From NCBI GenBank assembly GCA_030789695.1, contig CM061138.1:184799051-184863050 (forward strand): a DNA stretch of 64,000 nucleotides, read 5' to 3'. Below, one piece after another: positions 44,327 to 54,596 of this stretch. Below the pieces are notes generated by a model that did not search any database, had not been told where the DNA came from, and saw only the letters and a program-made list of their open reading frames with translations. The DNA is from Scilla litardierei. Lineage: Eukaryota > Streptophyta > Magnoliopsida > Asparagales > Asparagaceae. Made by a program: the position numbers and the translations under genes. The first letter of the stretch is position 1. Each line of letters opens with the position of its first letter.

Positions 44327-46114
44327 ATATGGGTTCGCCCCGGTCAATCCACCGCCCCGTCGAAACTACGAACGAGTCGTTGTCTTTTTCACAAATGGGT
44401 CTCCTACTATTACGGATATAGTAGGAACGCTTCGTGACGGAGAGAACGCAGCGGTTGTTCTTTTCACGTTAGGGTCTTCTATCATTACGGATATGGTAGG
44501 AACTCTCCGTGACGGGAAGAACCGACCGTTCACGTAGTACGTTATTCATTTTTGGCACACGGCCATTAATAGATAACTAATTTCTTCGACGAACGGGTGC
44601 TTCATCGAGGAAGGTGATGGAAGTTATTTCCATCGGGTAAGAGGAAAATTTGGTGCATGTGCACCATGGCCAAATGGGCCATGAAGGCCATGCACCCCCT
44701 CTCCTCATGCGGAGGGGGTTGGCTACGGCCAATAACCACCGGCGACCACCCCATCAAGGGGGAGGAATGAGTGCGGCAACCCCATTCAAAGGGGGTGGCC
44801 GGCCATGGCCAAAGGGGCCATGGCCGGCCAACGCCGAATGGCCTTGGCCATGGCCGGCCATGGCCAAGCCATGACCGGCCATGGCCAGGCCGGCAGTGGC
44901 CGGCCAAGGCCAGGCCGGCAGTGGCCGGCCTTGGCCAAGGGCCTGCCGGCCAGGCCGGCCTGCCGGCCCTGGCAGAGGCCAGGGCCGGTGCCCTGGCAGA
45001 GGCCAGGGCCGGTGCCCTGGCCTCAGGCCAGGGCCGGTGCCCTGGCCTCAGGCCAGGGCCTGGCCGAGGCCAGGGCAGGAGCCCTGGCCCCGGCCAGCGG
45101 CCTGCCGGCCCTGGCAGAGGCCAGGGCCGGCGCCCTGGCCTCAGGCCAGGGCCTGGCCGAGGCCAGGGCAGGAGCCCTGGCCCCGGCCAGTGGCCTGGCC
45201 GGCAGGCCCTGGCAGTGGCCAGGGCCTGGCCGGCCCTGGCCGAGGGGGCCAGGCCCCCTGGCCGGCCAGGGCAGAGGCCCTGGCCGGCCTTTGGCCAAGC
45301 CCGGGTCATGGCAGAGGCCATGACCGGGAGAGGTTGCAGTTCAAATATTGGTCGACCAATTTTATGTTTTTGGTCGACCAATCTGGCAGAAGGTCTGGGT
45401 CGACTGCAAATTTGTCAACTAACCCATACGGGGTGACAAAGGGCATTGGTCAAACTCGAATGTGTCGATTAGCCCATACGGGGCTAACCACAGTGCCGAC
45501 TAGTTCATACGGAACTAACGTTTTAATGAAGTTTTCATTGGGCTCTACTCCTTGAAGATTAGCCATAGTGCTCTACTTCATGCGAGATTAGCCATGTCAT
45601 TGTGCTCTACTCTACGGAGATTAGCCAATGTACTTGTGACGTTGTGCTCTACTCTACGGAGACTAGCCAACGTGCTTTCAAATTTTTGAAAAAGATGTTT
45701 TTTCAAATAGGTTATGTCCCGTCCTTAAATCGGGATAGCGCAATTTAGAATTCCAAGTCCTATCACGATCCGGCCATGGTTATCTAACCCATGTCTCGTG
45801 GCTTGGCAATTGTTGCGTTAAAATTCTTTGCGCTAATTCTCACCTATTCTATTTTGAAAGATAAGTTTTTCAAAGTGATTTTCCGCTGCTAATACCATAC
45901 GGGTATTATTTCTGATTTCTTTTTACTTAAGATAAGTAAGAGGGATACTTTGAAAGTTACTTCTAGATGGTAGTTGGGAACGTAGTGAACTTCTCGATTC
46001 TAGAGTAACATTTCAACGCATCCAAGGAACTTATCAAGTGTTTAAAGAATCGAAACTTTATGCATGGAATTTTGATCGTGTTTTTCATTCTCTTTGCAGT
46101 TTTTTGAATCGAAA
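44327..46114 (+). other. Long untranslated leader of C with repeats and possible intron
   Basis: The leader is about 1.8 kb. It holds a 75-base tandem pair (44371-44450 and 44446-44527, sharing ATTACGGATAT and GTAGGAAC), the GGCC-rich block at 44790-45325, and three copies of a GTGCTCTACTCTACGGAGATTAG-like unit of about 50 bases at 45560-45680. Donor-like GTAAGT (44259) or GTAAGA (44637) and the acceptor-like TTCTCTTTGCAG ending at 46099, 16 bases before the ATG, suggest the leader may be spliced out of a subgenomic mRNA (inference). Confidence 0.55.
44790..45325 (+). repeat. GGCC-rich tandem and inverted repeats in the C leader
   Basis: GGCC occurs every few bases. A unit of about 95 bases running from CCTGCCGGCCCTGGCAG to the CCCCGGCCAG word is present around 45010-45105 and again at 45100-45195. 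Many CCCTGG/CCAGGG pairs can form hairpins. Frames of 170-259 codons without stops occur on both strands only because the repeat lacks stop codons. Confidence 0.85.
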
Positions 46115-49100
46115 ATGTCTACCGCTTCTAAGAATATTGTCGCAGAGCTTAACAAAGGTGAAAAGCTCAACGGCGACAATTATAAACTTTGGTCAATAAA
46201 GATCCAATATGTTTTGGAGGAGCAAGATGTGCTCGAAACACTCCAAAACATAATGGTAGAACCTGAGTTGGGCAATACGGCCCAACACAAGAGGGACCGG
46301 GAAGCTTATGACACTTGGACTCGAAAGAACAAAATAGCACGTATTACGTTACTGTCCGCGATGGACAATGACATAATGCGCCTATTTCGGGAATTCGACC
46401 TAGCTAAAGACATATGGTCTGAGCTAGAGATAAAGTTTGGTGGAACTTCAGTTACCAAACTCCGCTCCTTGAATATTCAATTTGATTCGTACAAGATGCG
46501 GCGAGATCATTCTATGAAAAAGCATCTCCGCCACATGGCGAATCTTATATCTGAATTAAAGGATGCGGGTGTTACGCTGTCTGACGAACAGCAGATCCAA
46601 ACGGTCATTCGTTCACTCCCAGATAGCTGGGATAATATGAAAATGCATCTCACTCATAATGAATGCATTAAAACTTTAAGCGATGTTTCGAAACACCTCG
46701 AACTCGAGGAAGAGCGGATTCAAGCCGCAAAACCAAGTGCAGAAGTGCACGTGGCCGCTAGTTCCTCACATGGGGGAAATAAGCGGAAGAATAAACGCTT
46801 AAGGTTTGTGAACGAACGTAAGCAAGAACCGGAGACCTCAAAGAAGACAAAGAACAAAAAGTGGCAAAAGAATGTGCACTCAAAGAAGAAAAACTTGAAG
46901 AAGATCAAGTGCTTTAAGTGCAACAAGTACGGTCACTTCGCCCGTACATGTACGGATGGAAGTGATAAGGTAACTTGTAGGACTAGTTACATATGTGTTT
47001 CTAGTTCCATGTTTCTTGCTGAATCTAACTATTTTTGGTTGATTGATTCAGGGGCCACAGACCACGTAGCGAAGGACAGAAGGTTCTTCGTAGAGTATCG
47101 AAAGATAACTCAAGGAACAAAGTGGATATACGTCGGCAACAACACACGTGTTGAAGTCAAAGGCGTCGGAACATGCAAGCTAGTTCTCGACAACGGCCGG
47201 ACTTTGTTATTGCACGACGTCCTCTTTGCTCCAGATATTAGAAGGAATATCGTTTCCGTGGTCATGTTAATGTCTTTAGATTATGAATGGAGGTTCTATA
47301 AACAATATGTTGACCTTGTTTGTAATAATTCTTTGATTGGTTCTGGTAATGTTTGTAATGGATTAATTGTTTTAAATACAATGAATGATGTTGCTTCTTC
47401 CATTAATGAAAGTTTTCATTTGACAAATGCTTCTAACTCTGAGTCTGAAATCATTTGTTGGCATGTAAGACTTGGTCATATTGGACCAACTAGAATGGAT
47501 AGACTTGCCAAAAGTGGCTTGCTATCTAATGTTTCAAAAGTTGAAATGTCAACTTGCGAACATTGTCTTGTAGGGAAAACTTGTCGCAAGCCGTTTGGAA
47601 CTGGCACAAGGGCCGAAGTTCCATTACAGCTTATCCATTCGGACATTTGCGGTCCAATGAATGTTAAGACAAGACACGGGAAGTCCTATTTCATCACATT
47701 CATTGATGACTTCACCCGTTTCGGACATATCTATTTGATATCCCACAAAAGTGAAGCTTTGGCTTGCTTTAAAAACTATATGAGTTTAGTGGAAAATCAA
47801 TTAGATCGCAAGATTAAGGTTTTGCGAACCGATAGGGGCGGTGAATATCAATCAATAAGTTTTAAGGAACTTTGTGATGAAAAAGGCATAGTACATCAGG
47901 TAACTATGCCTTACACTCCGCAACAAAACGGTGTTGCGGAAAGAAGAAATAGGACATTGATGGAAATGGTCCGTTCAATGATGTCTCAGGCAAATTTGCC
48001 TATCACCTTTTGGGGTGACGCATTATTAACGGCGGCATTCATCTTAAACCGTGTACCCTCGAAGTCGGTAAGTTCTACTCCTTATGAGTTGTGGAACAAT
48101 AGAACTCCAGACTTAAGCATTCTAAAACCTTGGGGTTGTGCATCTTACGCACATTTATCCTCTCACAAATATGGCAAACTTGGGCCACGTGGGAGGAAGT
48201 GTATCTTCATCCGATACGCTGAAAACTCCAAAGGATATGTTTTCGTCGGTCAAGAGGACAATGGAGGTCTTATAGAATTCGAATCGAGGGATGTTGTCTT
48301 CTTGGAAAATGAGTTTCCAAGACAGGGTGAGATAAGTCAAGACTTATCCTTGTTTGAGACTTGGGATCAAAAAGGATCGGAACGTTCGAGTGGGAGAATT
48401 CTTGGTGAAGAAGAAAATACGTTTCAAACTTCACCAATGAATGATACGAACGATACCAATCCTATTCCGAGTGGGAGTGATGTTATTCCAAGTGGGAGTG
48501 ATGTCATTCCAAGTGGGAGTGATCAAACTCAAACAAGACGTAGTAATCGGATGAGGCTAACACCTCTGAGATTTGAGGATGAATTTCCTCAAACATTCAT
48601 GACATTACTACAAGATGATGACGAACCTGCAAATTTCAAACAGGCCGTCACATGCCCTGCTAAAGATAAATGGATAGCGGCAATGGAAGAAGAACTTCAA
48701 TCCATGAAAACAAACCAAGTCTGGGACTTGGTTAATTTACCTAAGGGACGTAGAGCCATTGGGAACAAGCGGGTTCTCAAAATCAAGCATAAGGCTGATG
48801 GCTCCATCGAGAAATATAAAGCTCGCCTTGTTGCGAAAGGTTTCACGCAACAGGAAGGAATAGAATACGAAGAGACTTTCTCTCCTGTCGTGCGTTTTAC
48901 CTCGATTCGCTTAATTCTTGCAATGGTGGCTTGTTTGGACCTCGAATTACATCAGATGGATGTAAAGACTGCCTTTCTTAACGTAGAACTAGATGAGGAG
49001 ATCTACATGGAACAACCAAATGGGTTCGTACAAGAAGAAAACAAACATAAGGTTTGTAAACTTCGTAAATCCATATATGGTCTTAAACAATCCTCAAGGC

Positions 49101-50185
49101 AGTGGTATATGCGTTTTCAAGAAGTTGTTTTGTCGTATGGATTCTCCATGCTCGACGAAGACAATTGCGTATATATTAAGAGGATTAAAAACAAGTATAT
49201 AATTATGTCTCTTTATGTAGATGACATACTTATAGCCGGAAATGATAAGCGTCTTATATTGGATATCAAAGCTTGGCTTTCATCCGTCTTTGAGATGAAA
49301 GACATGGGTGAAGCTGCATATATCCTTGGGGTTAAGATCTCAAGGAATCGTTCCAAGAAACTTCTTTCTCTCTCTCAAGAGACGTATATAAAGAAAGTTT
49401 TAGAACGGTTTAATATGCAGGACTGCAAGCCAATTGATACTCCAATAAGCAAAGGCGAGGGTCTATGTTTGGAGATGTGTCCCAAAGATCCAAAAGAAAA
49501 GAAAGCTATGGAAAAAGTTCCATACTCCAGTGCTGTCGGGAGTCTGATGTACGCCATGATGTGTACTAGACCCGACATTTGCTATGCTGTTGGTATGGTA
49601 AGCCGTTACCAATCCAACCCAGGGCAGGCACACTGGAAAGCGGTGAAGAGGATATTAAGATACCTCAAAGGGACTGCGGACTATGTGTTATGCTATCAAG
49701 GCAATACCTTGAGACTCGAAGGCTATACCGATGCTGATTGGGCGGGTGATCTCGACGAGCGAAGATCTACCTCGGGCTTTGTTTTCTTACTCGGGAATGG
49801 TGCAATATCCTGGAGCAGCAAGAAACAAACCTGCATCGCTCTATCAACCATGGAAGCCGAGTTCGTAGCATTCAGCATGGCGGTCCAAGAAGCTGTTTGG
49901 CTTAGGAAATTCTTAGACAGGCTGACGAATGCCTCTGACTCGAGCACTGTTCCTATATACAGTGATAGTCAAGCTTCGATTGCCTATGTCAAAGATCCTA
50001 AATTTCATTGTAAGACCAAACACATTGACATTCGATTCAAGTTTGCGAAGGATTATGATAAACGAAAGGAAGTAGACATAGGATACATATCCACGCATGA
50101 GATGATAGCGGATCCCCTTACTAAGGCGATCCCCAGAGATGTGTTTTTCAAACACTTATCATCTATGGGAATGCGTAGGTGCTGA
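46115..50185 (+). CDS. Gag-Pol polyprotein of C, 1356 codons, intact
   Basis: The start chosen is ATG 46115 (MSTASKNIVAELNKGEKLNG); the frame is open a few codons further up but without ATG. Domains in order: copia Gag about 1-230; zinc knuckle CFKCNKYGHFARTC at 266; protease active site LIDSGATDH with Asp 311; pre-integrase HHCC about 449-490; integrase core with HSDICGPM about 509, RTDRGGEY about 571 and GVAERRNRT about 606; a triple repeat of IPSGSDV in the connector; RT with KARLVAKGFTQQEGIEYEET and YVDDILIAG at 1034; RNase H with YTDADWAGDLDERRSTSG about 1203 and TKHIDIRFKF about 1300. All catalytic residues I could check are present. It encodes particle, protease, integrase and RT for cytoplasmic reverse transcription and nuclear integration. 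Confidence 0.95.
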   Translation: MSTASKNIVAELNKGEKLNGDNYKLWSIKIQYVLEEQDVLETLQNIMVEPELGNTAQHKRDREAYDTWTRKNKIARITLLSAMDNDIMRLFREFDLAKDIWSELEIKFGGTSVTKLRSLNIQFDSYKMRRDHSMKKHLRHMANLISELKDAGVTLSDEQQIQTVIRSLPDSWDNMKMHLTHNECIKTLSDVSKHLELEEERIQAAKPSAEVHVAASSSHGGNKRKNKRLRFVNERKQEPETSKKTKNKKWQKNVHSKKKNLKKIKCFKCNKYGHFARTCTDGSDKVTCRTSYICVSSSMFLAESNYFWLIDSGATDHVAKDRRFFVEYRKITQGTKWIYVGNNTRVEVKGVGTCKLVLDNGRTLLLHDVLFAPDIRRNIVSVVMLMSLDYEWRFYKQYVDLVCNNSLIGSGNVCNGLIVLNTMNDVASSINESFHLTNASNSESEIICWHVRLGHIGPTRMDRLAKSGLLSNVSKVEMSTCEHCLVGKTCRKPFGTGTRAEVPLQLIHSDICGPMNVKTRHGKSYFITFIDDFTRFGHIYLISHKSEALACFKNYMSLVENQLDRKIKVLRTDRGGEYQSISFKELCDEKGIVHQVTMPYTPQQNGVAERRNRTLMEMVRSMMSQANLPITFWGDALLTAAFILNRVPSKSVSSTPYELWNNRTPDLSILKPWGCASYAHLSSHKYGKLGPRGRKCIFIRYAENSKGYVFVGQEDNGGLIEFESRDVVFLENEFPRQGEISQDLSLFETWDQKGSERSSGRILGEEENTFQTSPMNDTNDTNPIPSGSDVIPSGSDVIPSGSDQTQTRRSNRMRLTPLRFEDEFPQTFMTLLQDDDEPANFKQAVTCPAKDKWIAAMEEELQSMKTNQVWDLVNLPKGRRAIGNKRVLKIKHKADGSIEKYKARLVAKGFTQQEGIEYEETFSPVVRFTSIRLILAMVACLDLELHQMDVKTAFLNVELDEEIYMEQPNGFVQEENKHKVCKLRKSIYGLKQSSRQWYMRFQEVVLSYGFSMLDEDNCVYIKRIKNKYIIMSLYVDDILIAGNDKRLILDIKAWLSSVFEMKDMGEAAYILGVKISRNRSKKLLSLSQETYIKKVLERFNMQDCKPIDTPISKGEGLCLEMCPKDPKEKKAMEKVPYSSAVGSLMYAMMCTRPDICYAVGMVSRYQSNPGQAHWKAVKRILRYLKGTADYVLCYQGNTLRLEGYTDADWAGDLDERRSTSGFVFLLGNGAISWSSKKQTCIALSTMEAEFVAFSMAVQEAVWLRKFLDRLTNASDSSTVPIYSDSQASIAYVKDPKFHCKTKHIDIRFKFAKDYDKRKEVDIGYISTHEMIADPLTKAIPRDVFFKHLSSMGMRRC

Positions 50186-51207
50186 GCTGTATCATGTAAT
50201 ATTTCCCATGTCTATAGAAGATCAAAATTTAATTTGCATACAAGTTTCTTACAAATGATTTTATATACATTTGTGTTTAAGTCTCAGCTATTTTTGTGTG
50301 TATGTCGGACAGATTAAGGTTGGCTCTCTCACATGAGCAACCGCCTTATCTTATCAGATGGATAAGATAGAGATGAGACTAGTTTAAAGTCAAAATCATT
50401 AGACAAATGATTTAGAGTCATGACTTAAACAAGATAGTCGAATAAAAGATCTGCATCATACGGATGCTTACAAAAGATCTGAGATCTGTATCACAAGGAT
50501 ATAAAGATCTCATTGGATTTTTTTTAATCCTGTCTGTCTTATGCAGGATGAGAGTCCGTGAATATTTCACGAGTAGTAAGGGGACTCAAAAAGATAGGCA
50601 TTGTGGTGTCTGATCTTTTTCATCCGTACAACATCATTAAGACATACTCTCCCTGGGAAAGGAGTGATGTTGTAGTACGTGTTCATACCACGTATGCATT
50701 TTCGACCACTGAGTTAGTAGCAATAGTGTTTGCTATTATGTGAGACTCAAAGGCCATACGGGTCTTAACTCTTACCCTCAAGGACTCCAATTGGTTCCTT
50801 TAGATTTGACGAGATGATCGCTATCTTAGCGTGTTGCTAATGGGCTATGGTAATTCGGCTCGGCGGGGCACGTTAGAAAAGCGAATCAAGTCAAGATCAG
50901 AAGGTTCGCAAGAAGAGGAAGATTGATTTCATATTCGCATTTGGACTTTAATGATTCAAAGCTGGCCAGCCAATTGTAATCCAGATGGGATTCAATTGTT
51001 GAATATAAAGTATAAGAAATGTGAAGAAATAATCTAGGGTAAAGCATGCGTTGAACTACTCAACTTTGCACCTTCGAGGTCGTTGTGTATCTCTAACAAG
51101 TGCACAACAACAGACTCTACGCGCATGACGGTCGCACGGTCTATTTCTCGGTATGATAGATGAAAGAACTAAGGGAAAGACGTTCTCTTACAATCCCCTC
51201 AAGTGTG
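50186..51207 (+). other. 3' untranslated region of C
   Basis: About 1 kb without a credible frame. AAAGATCTG words repeat at 50445-50510. No feature of known function is recognised. Confidence 0.6.
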
Positions 51208-51216
51208 AGTGGGAGA
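51208..51216 (+). promoter_or_regulatory. Polypurine tract of C
   Basis: AGTGGGAGA abuts the 3' LTR start TGTTGGATATGG. Confidence 0.75.
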
Positions 51217-51821
51217 TGTTGGATATGGAAGACGTTTGTACACCCTTGTGGGGGATGTACGAGGGAATACGGACCTCGAACGTCGCGCACACGAAGTCAT
51301 GTGCAAAGGGAATCTGTTCCCTTGCGGAGAGGATCTCTGTATGAGCGGGAAAGTCGCATTATATATGCATAAGTGCATGCGACATATGGCTAATAAAGGG
51401 GGAATATCTTAAGCTTATGTTGTACCATGCATATGGTACAACTTAAGCTTATAATGTGCCATGTATCATGTTACACCTTAATTAAGTTGTTCCAAAGGAA
51501 CAACTTACCCTAAAATAACTACCTTGGGGGCTATAAATAAGACCCAAGGGTAGCCATTTTCCTTACACATTTGCATGAAATTCATGCATGCATCTTCTTC
51601 ATAGCGAAGCTCTGCAGAAATATTTCCTCTCCCTCCTTCCAAGTTCTTAATCTAAAATAGAGATTTAGATTGTGGATTAGTAGCCTTACTCCGTTCGTGA
51701 GAAGACTCGATCCGTCGTGGCGAATCCGAAGGCAAAGTTCCGAGACTATCGTTCCGCATACGCAAGCGTAAGTCTCCACTTTAATTATCGATCCTAACTT
51801 TGTTTTGGACAGGATCCTTCA
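51217..51821 (+). repeat. 3' LTR of C
   Basis: It is the same length as the 5' LTR and, as far as I could read, the same sequence. It ends CAGGATCCTTCA, followed by TCACC. Confidence 0.92.
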
Positions 51822-51826
51822 TCACC

Positions 51827-52403
51827 ACCGTTGGATCAGGCGAGCGCACTATTTTACAACCCCACGGAAAATGCGCCGCATCCGCCAAGGACCAATTCCA
51901 ACCCGACCTACTCTCCAAACAACCGGAACCACCCAAACTTCAGTTACCGGCCACCATTTCAGCCCTCGCCACCTCAGCAGCCGCAGTAACAAACTTATCA
52001 GCCGGCTAGGCCACAGTAGAGTCAGGTTCAGCAGCAACCATTTCAGCAGCAACCTCAGCAATAATTTTACGCCCCCAAGAACCAGCAGCCATTCCAGCAG
52101 CAGCAGCAGTATGGCCAACAGAGGGCCGTCTCTCCGGTTGAGTCTCTCTTGACTCAATATATTACCAACCAGGAGAAGATCAACCAAAAGCTGGAAATGG
52201 GTCAGCGGACCCTCACGGACCAAGTAACCCAGCTGGGGTTACAAGTGGCAAATCTTTCAAGGTCACAAAACCAATTGCCGCCACAACCGGAGGTGAACCC
52301 GAGGGGAGCAACCCAAACATCGGCACTCGTGCACGAGCACGCAAATGTGTCCGCTATCGTTCTGAGAAGCGGGACACAAATTCCTACTAGAGTGCCCCCC
52401 TAG
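51827..52403 (+). pseudogene. Gag of B, Gln/Pro-rich C-terminal part
   Basis: The frame continues that before C (LDQASALFYNPTENAPHPPR, then NHPNFSYRPPFQPSPPQQPQ). Three stops within the Gln-rich stretch (about 51989, 52019, 52064) each look like CAA or CAG changed to TAA or TAG. The ordered segment LTQYITNQEKINQKLEMGQR follows, then a stop at 52401 and a frameshift into the protease frame. Confidence 0.78.
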
Positions 52404-52419
52404 CAAACCGGAAGCACCA

Positions 52420-53619
52420 TTGGTCGTTAAGAGACCGATCGAAAAATCAAACGACGCCGGTGCTTCGTCGTCAAATCCTATGACTCCGGAGGGGGTCTCT
52501 GAAGAAGAGAAGAAGAAGAAGGAAGAAGGGAGCCCGAAAGTGTTCAAACCCGTTGTGCCATTTCCACAACGGTTAGCTCAGGCCAAAATTGATGAGAAAT
52601 ATGGCAAGTTCTTCGCCATGGTAAAGGACCTGAGCCTGCAAATCCCCTTCCTAGAAGCAATCGAAACAATCCCCTCCTATGCGAAATTCCTGAAAGATTT
52701 GGTGACTAGAGGGTCTAGAAAGGAGAAAGTAGTATTGACGGCGGAGTGTAGTGCTCTCATCCAGAGGGCAAATCCGCCGAAACTCAAGGACCCGGGGAGC
52801 TTCTCAATTCCTTGCACGATCGGGGCAGTAAAGATCCACCGTGCACTCGTCGATCTCGGAGCGAGTGTTAGTTTGATGCCCTTGTCGATGTATAAAAGGA
52901 TAGGAATGGGTGATTTGGAGCCCACCGGTATGACCCTACAACTAGCTGACCGGTCGGTCAAATATCCGGTGGGAATTGTGGATGACCTCCCCGTTAATGT
53001 AAGAGGGGTGCATGTGCCAGTGGACTTCGTAGTCATGGACATGCCTGAAGACACACACACCCCCATCATCCTGGGACGGCTTTTCATGGCCACTGCTGGC
53101 ATTTTGATTGATGTAAAGAACGGAAAACTCTCTCTAAACGTTAGCGGAGAAAAAGTTGAGTTTGATCTGGGGTTGTCCATGAAGTACCCCGATCCCCCTG
53201 ATGACCCTCGGTGTAATTTGCTTGAGGTAGAAGAAGAAAAGGCCGCTGAAGAGAGCTCCTGGGAGATTCTCTTAAGAAACCCCCCCGATGACTTGGGGGA
53301 TTTAGAAGACCAAGACGGCCCCAAGAACAAAGAAGCTGTTGGAAAAGCAAGTGCAGCAAGAACGACCCCTCCCGGGTTCCCCAAGGCTCCTCCTGCGAGG
53401 AGAACGGGAAAAGAGCCCATGGACCTCACTAAAGACGAGGTCCGGATCCTAAAGAAGATGGCGGGAAGCGCCAACACGAAAGAGAAACCCACGGATCCCA
53501 AGAACAAGGAGAGGGTAGTTGAGCAAATATTTCTCCAGCCGCTGACTACTCCAAGTGCCTTCAGCTCCAATGAAGAAGAGATGCCGAACTTCGGGCATCA
53601 CCCGTATCAACCACCGTGA
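52420..53619 (+). CDS. Aspartic protease region of B, 399 codons
   Basis: Open frame. It contains FPQRLAQAKIDEKYGKFFAM, IPFLEAIETIPSYAKFLKDL, IPCTIGAVKIHRALVDLGAS with the active-site DLGAS Asp at residue 145, TLQLADRSVKYPVGIVDDLP and IILGRLFMATAGILIDVKNG. The C-terminal third is acidic then Lys/Pro-rich. It ends TGA 53617-53619. As in A, no RT follows. Any Met near 52420 is not a natural start; it belongs to the gag frame by family comparison. Confidence 0.82.
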   Translation: MVVKRPIEKSNDAGASSSNPMTPEGVSEEEKKKKEEGSPKVFKPVVPFPQRLAQAKIDEKYGKFFAMVKDLSLQIPFLEAIETIPSYAKFLKDLVTRGSRKEKVVLTAECSALIQRANPPKLKDPGSFSIPCTIGAVKIHRALVDLGASVSLMPLSMYKRIGMGDLEPTGMTLQLADRSVKYPVGIVDDLPVNVRGVHVPVDFVVMDMPEDTHTPIILGRLFMATAGILIDVKNGKLSLNVSGEKVEFDLGLSMKYPDPPDDPRCNLLEVEEEKAAEESSWEILLRNPPDDLGDLEDQDGPKNKEAVGKASAARTTPPGFPKAPPARRTGKEPMDLTKDEVRILKKMAGSANTKEKPTDPKNKERVVEQIFLQPLTTPSAFSSNEEEMPNFGHHPYQPP

Positions 53620-54596
53620 ACATCTCTTGCGGGCGTCGAGCCAACGACGTTAAACAAGTGCGCTTCATGGGAGGCAACCCATGTTCTAAACTTTTTCCCC
53701 AATTTTTAGCGTTATTTTTGACTTTATTTTATCTACTTTTATAAATAAAATCAGCTGCGAGAAGATCCGTTCAGGGACTTAAACAATCTGTTGGCTTTTG
53801 CAGGAAACAAAGCCCCAACCGATCGGTTGACAACTCACCCGATCGGTTGGGATGTATCAGATACAAGCCGAGATCTGTCCCCAGATGAACCGATCGGTTG
53901 AGGAATGAGGAGACCGGGTGACAGACCGGGTGAGCTGGGGAGAACTCTCGGAAATTTTTGGGGAATATCAACCGATCGGTTGAGTTCGAGCGCGATCGGT
54001 TGACGCGACCGGGTGAGCAGCCCTCAATTCTCGGGAAAATGAGTGGAGCGGCCAACCGATCGGTTGACAAGTCAACCGACCGGTTCGCCTGTAGCAATTC
54101 TTCGGCAAGAAATTTCGACCTAACCGTCAACCGATCGGGTGACAAGCCACCCGATCGGTTCGACTTAAAACCCTATAAATACTCCCAACCGCCCGTTCGA
54201 TCCGCACTCGCCATTTTCGAATCCGGATCCGCCGTTTCACCTCTCCCTCGTGCGCCTGCCCTCTTTCTTCCCTTCAATCAGCCTCAATCGCCTTTTCCCC
54301 CATCCCCCTACCCATCCACCATCGATTTCTCTCCATTCTCCTTGATTCCACCAACACACAAAACCCTAACCTCCACCCGTTTTTCCTCAATTTCGAAACT
54401 TGCCGAAGAGGTCGCTGCAGCTTCACAGCGTGCTCCAATCGAGTAGCATCGGGGCGTCAACGAGCAAATATCTTCATCTCATTTGGGTAAACTCGCTCCT
54501 TTGCTTAATTTTAATCTTACCCCAAATATTCCATTTGCTTGTTGGTCGTATTTCGTGTTTGTGTTGAATTCATTGTACTCTTACGTACCTACGCAC
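53620..54596 (+). promoter_or_regulatory. Inter-ORF region of B with internal promoter
   Basis: It starts with the ACGTTAAACAAGTGCGCTTC and GGGAGGCAACCCATG words, which parallel the same place in A. CCGATCGGTT palindromes cluster at 53815-54166. CTATAAAT at 54173-54180 follows the last palindrome by under ten bases. A Pro/Ser-coding-like GC-rich leader leads to the ATG at 54597, and a donor-like GGGTAAAC lies near 54485. Promoter activity is inferred. Confidence 0.6.

Larger units (their letters stand above)
43708..51821 (+). mobile_element. C: young Ty1/copia element, apparently intact (TSD TCACC)
   Basis: LTRs 43708-44312 and 51217-51821 are both 605 bp; reading them side by side I found no difference. 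Target duplications TCACC stand at 43703-43707 and 51822-51826. The initiator tRNA-Met primer site, a 1356-codon gag-pol frame and a purine tract before the 3' LTR are all present. Its lineage within copia is not assigned. It is the most recent insertion in the nest. Confidence 0.92.

Noticed and set aside
44602..45555. Long open frames on both strands through the GGCC block (170-259 codons)
   Set aside because: The repeat words contain no stop codons in any frame; composition is only Pro, Gly, Ala, Arg, Trp and Leu in repeat order. No start context or family similarity.
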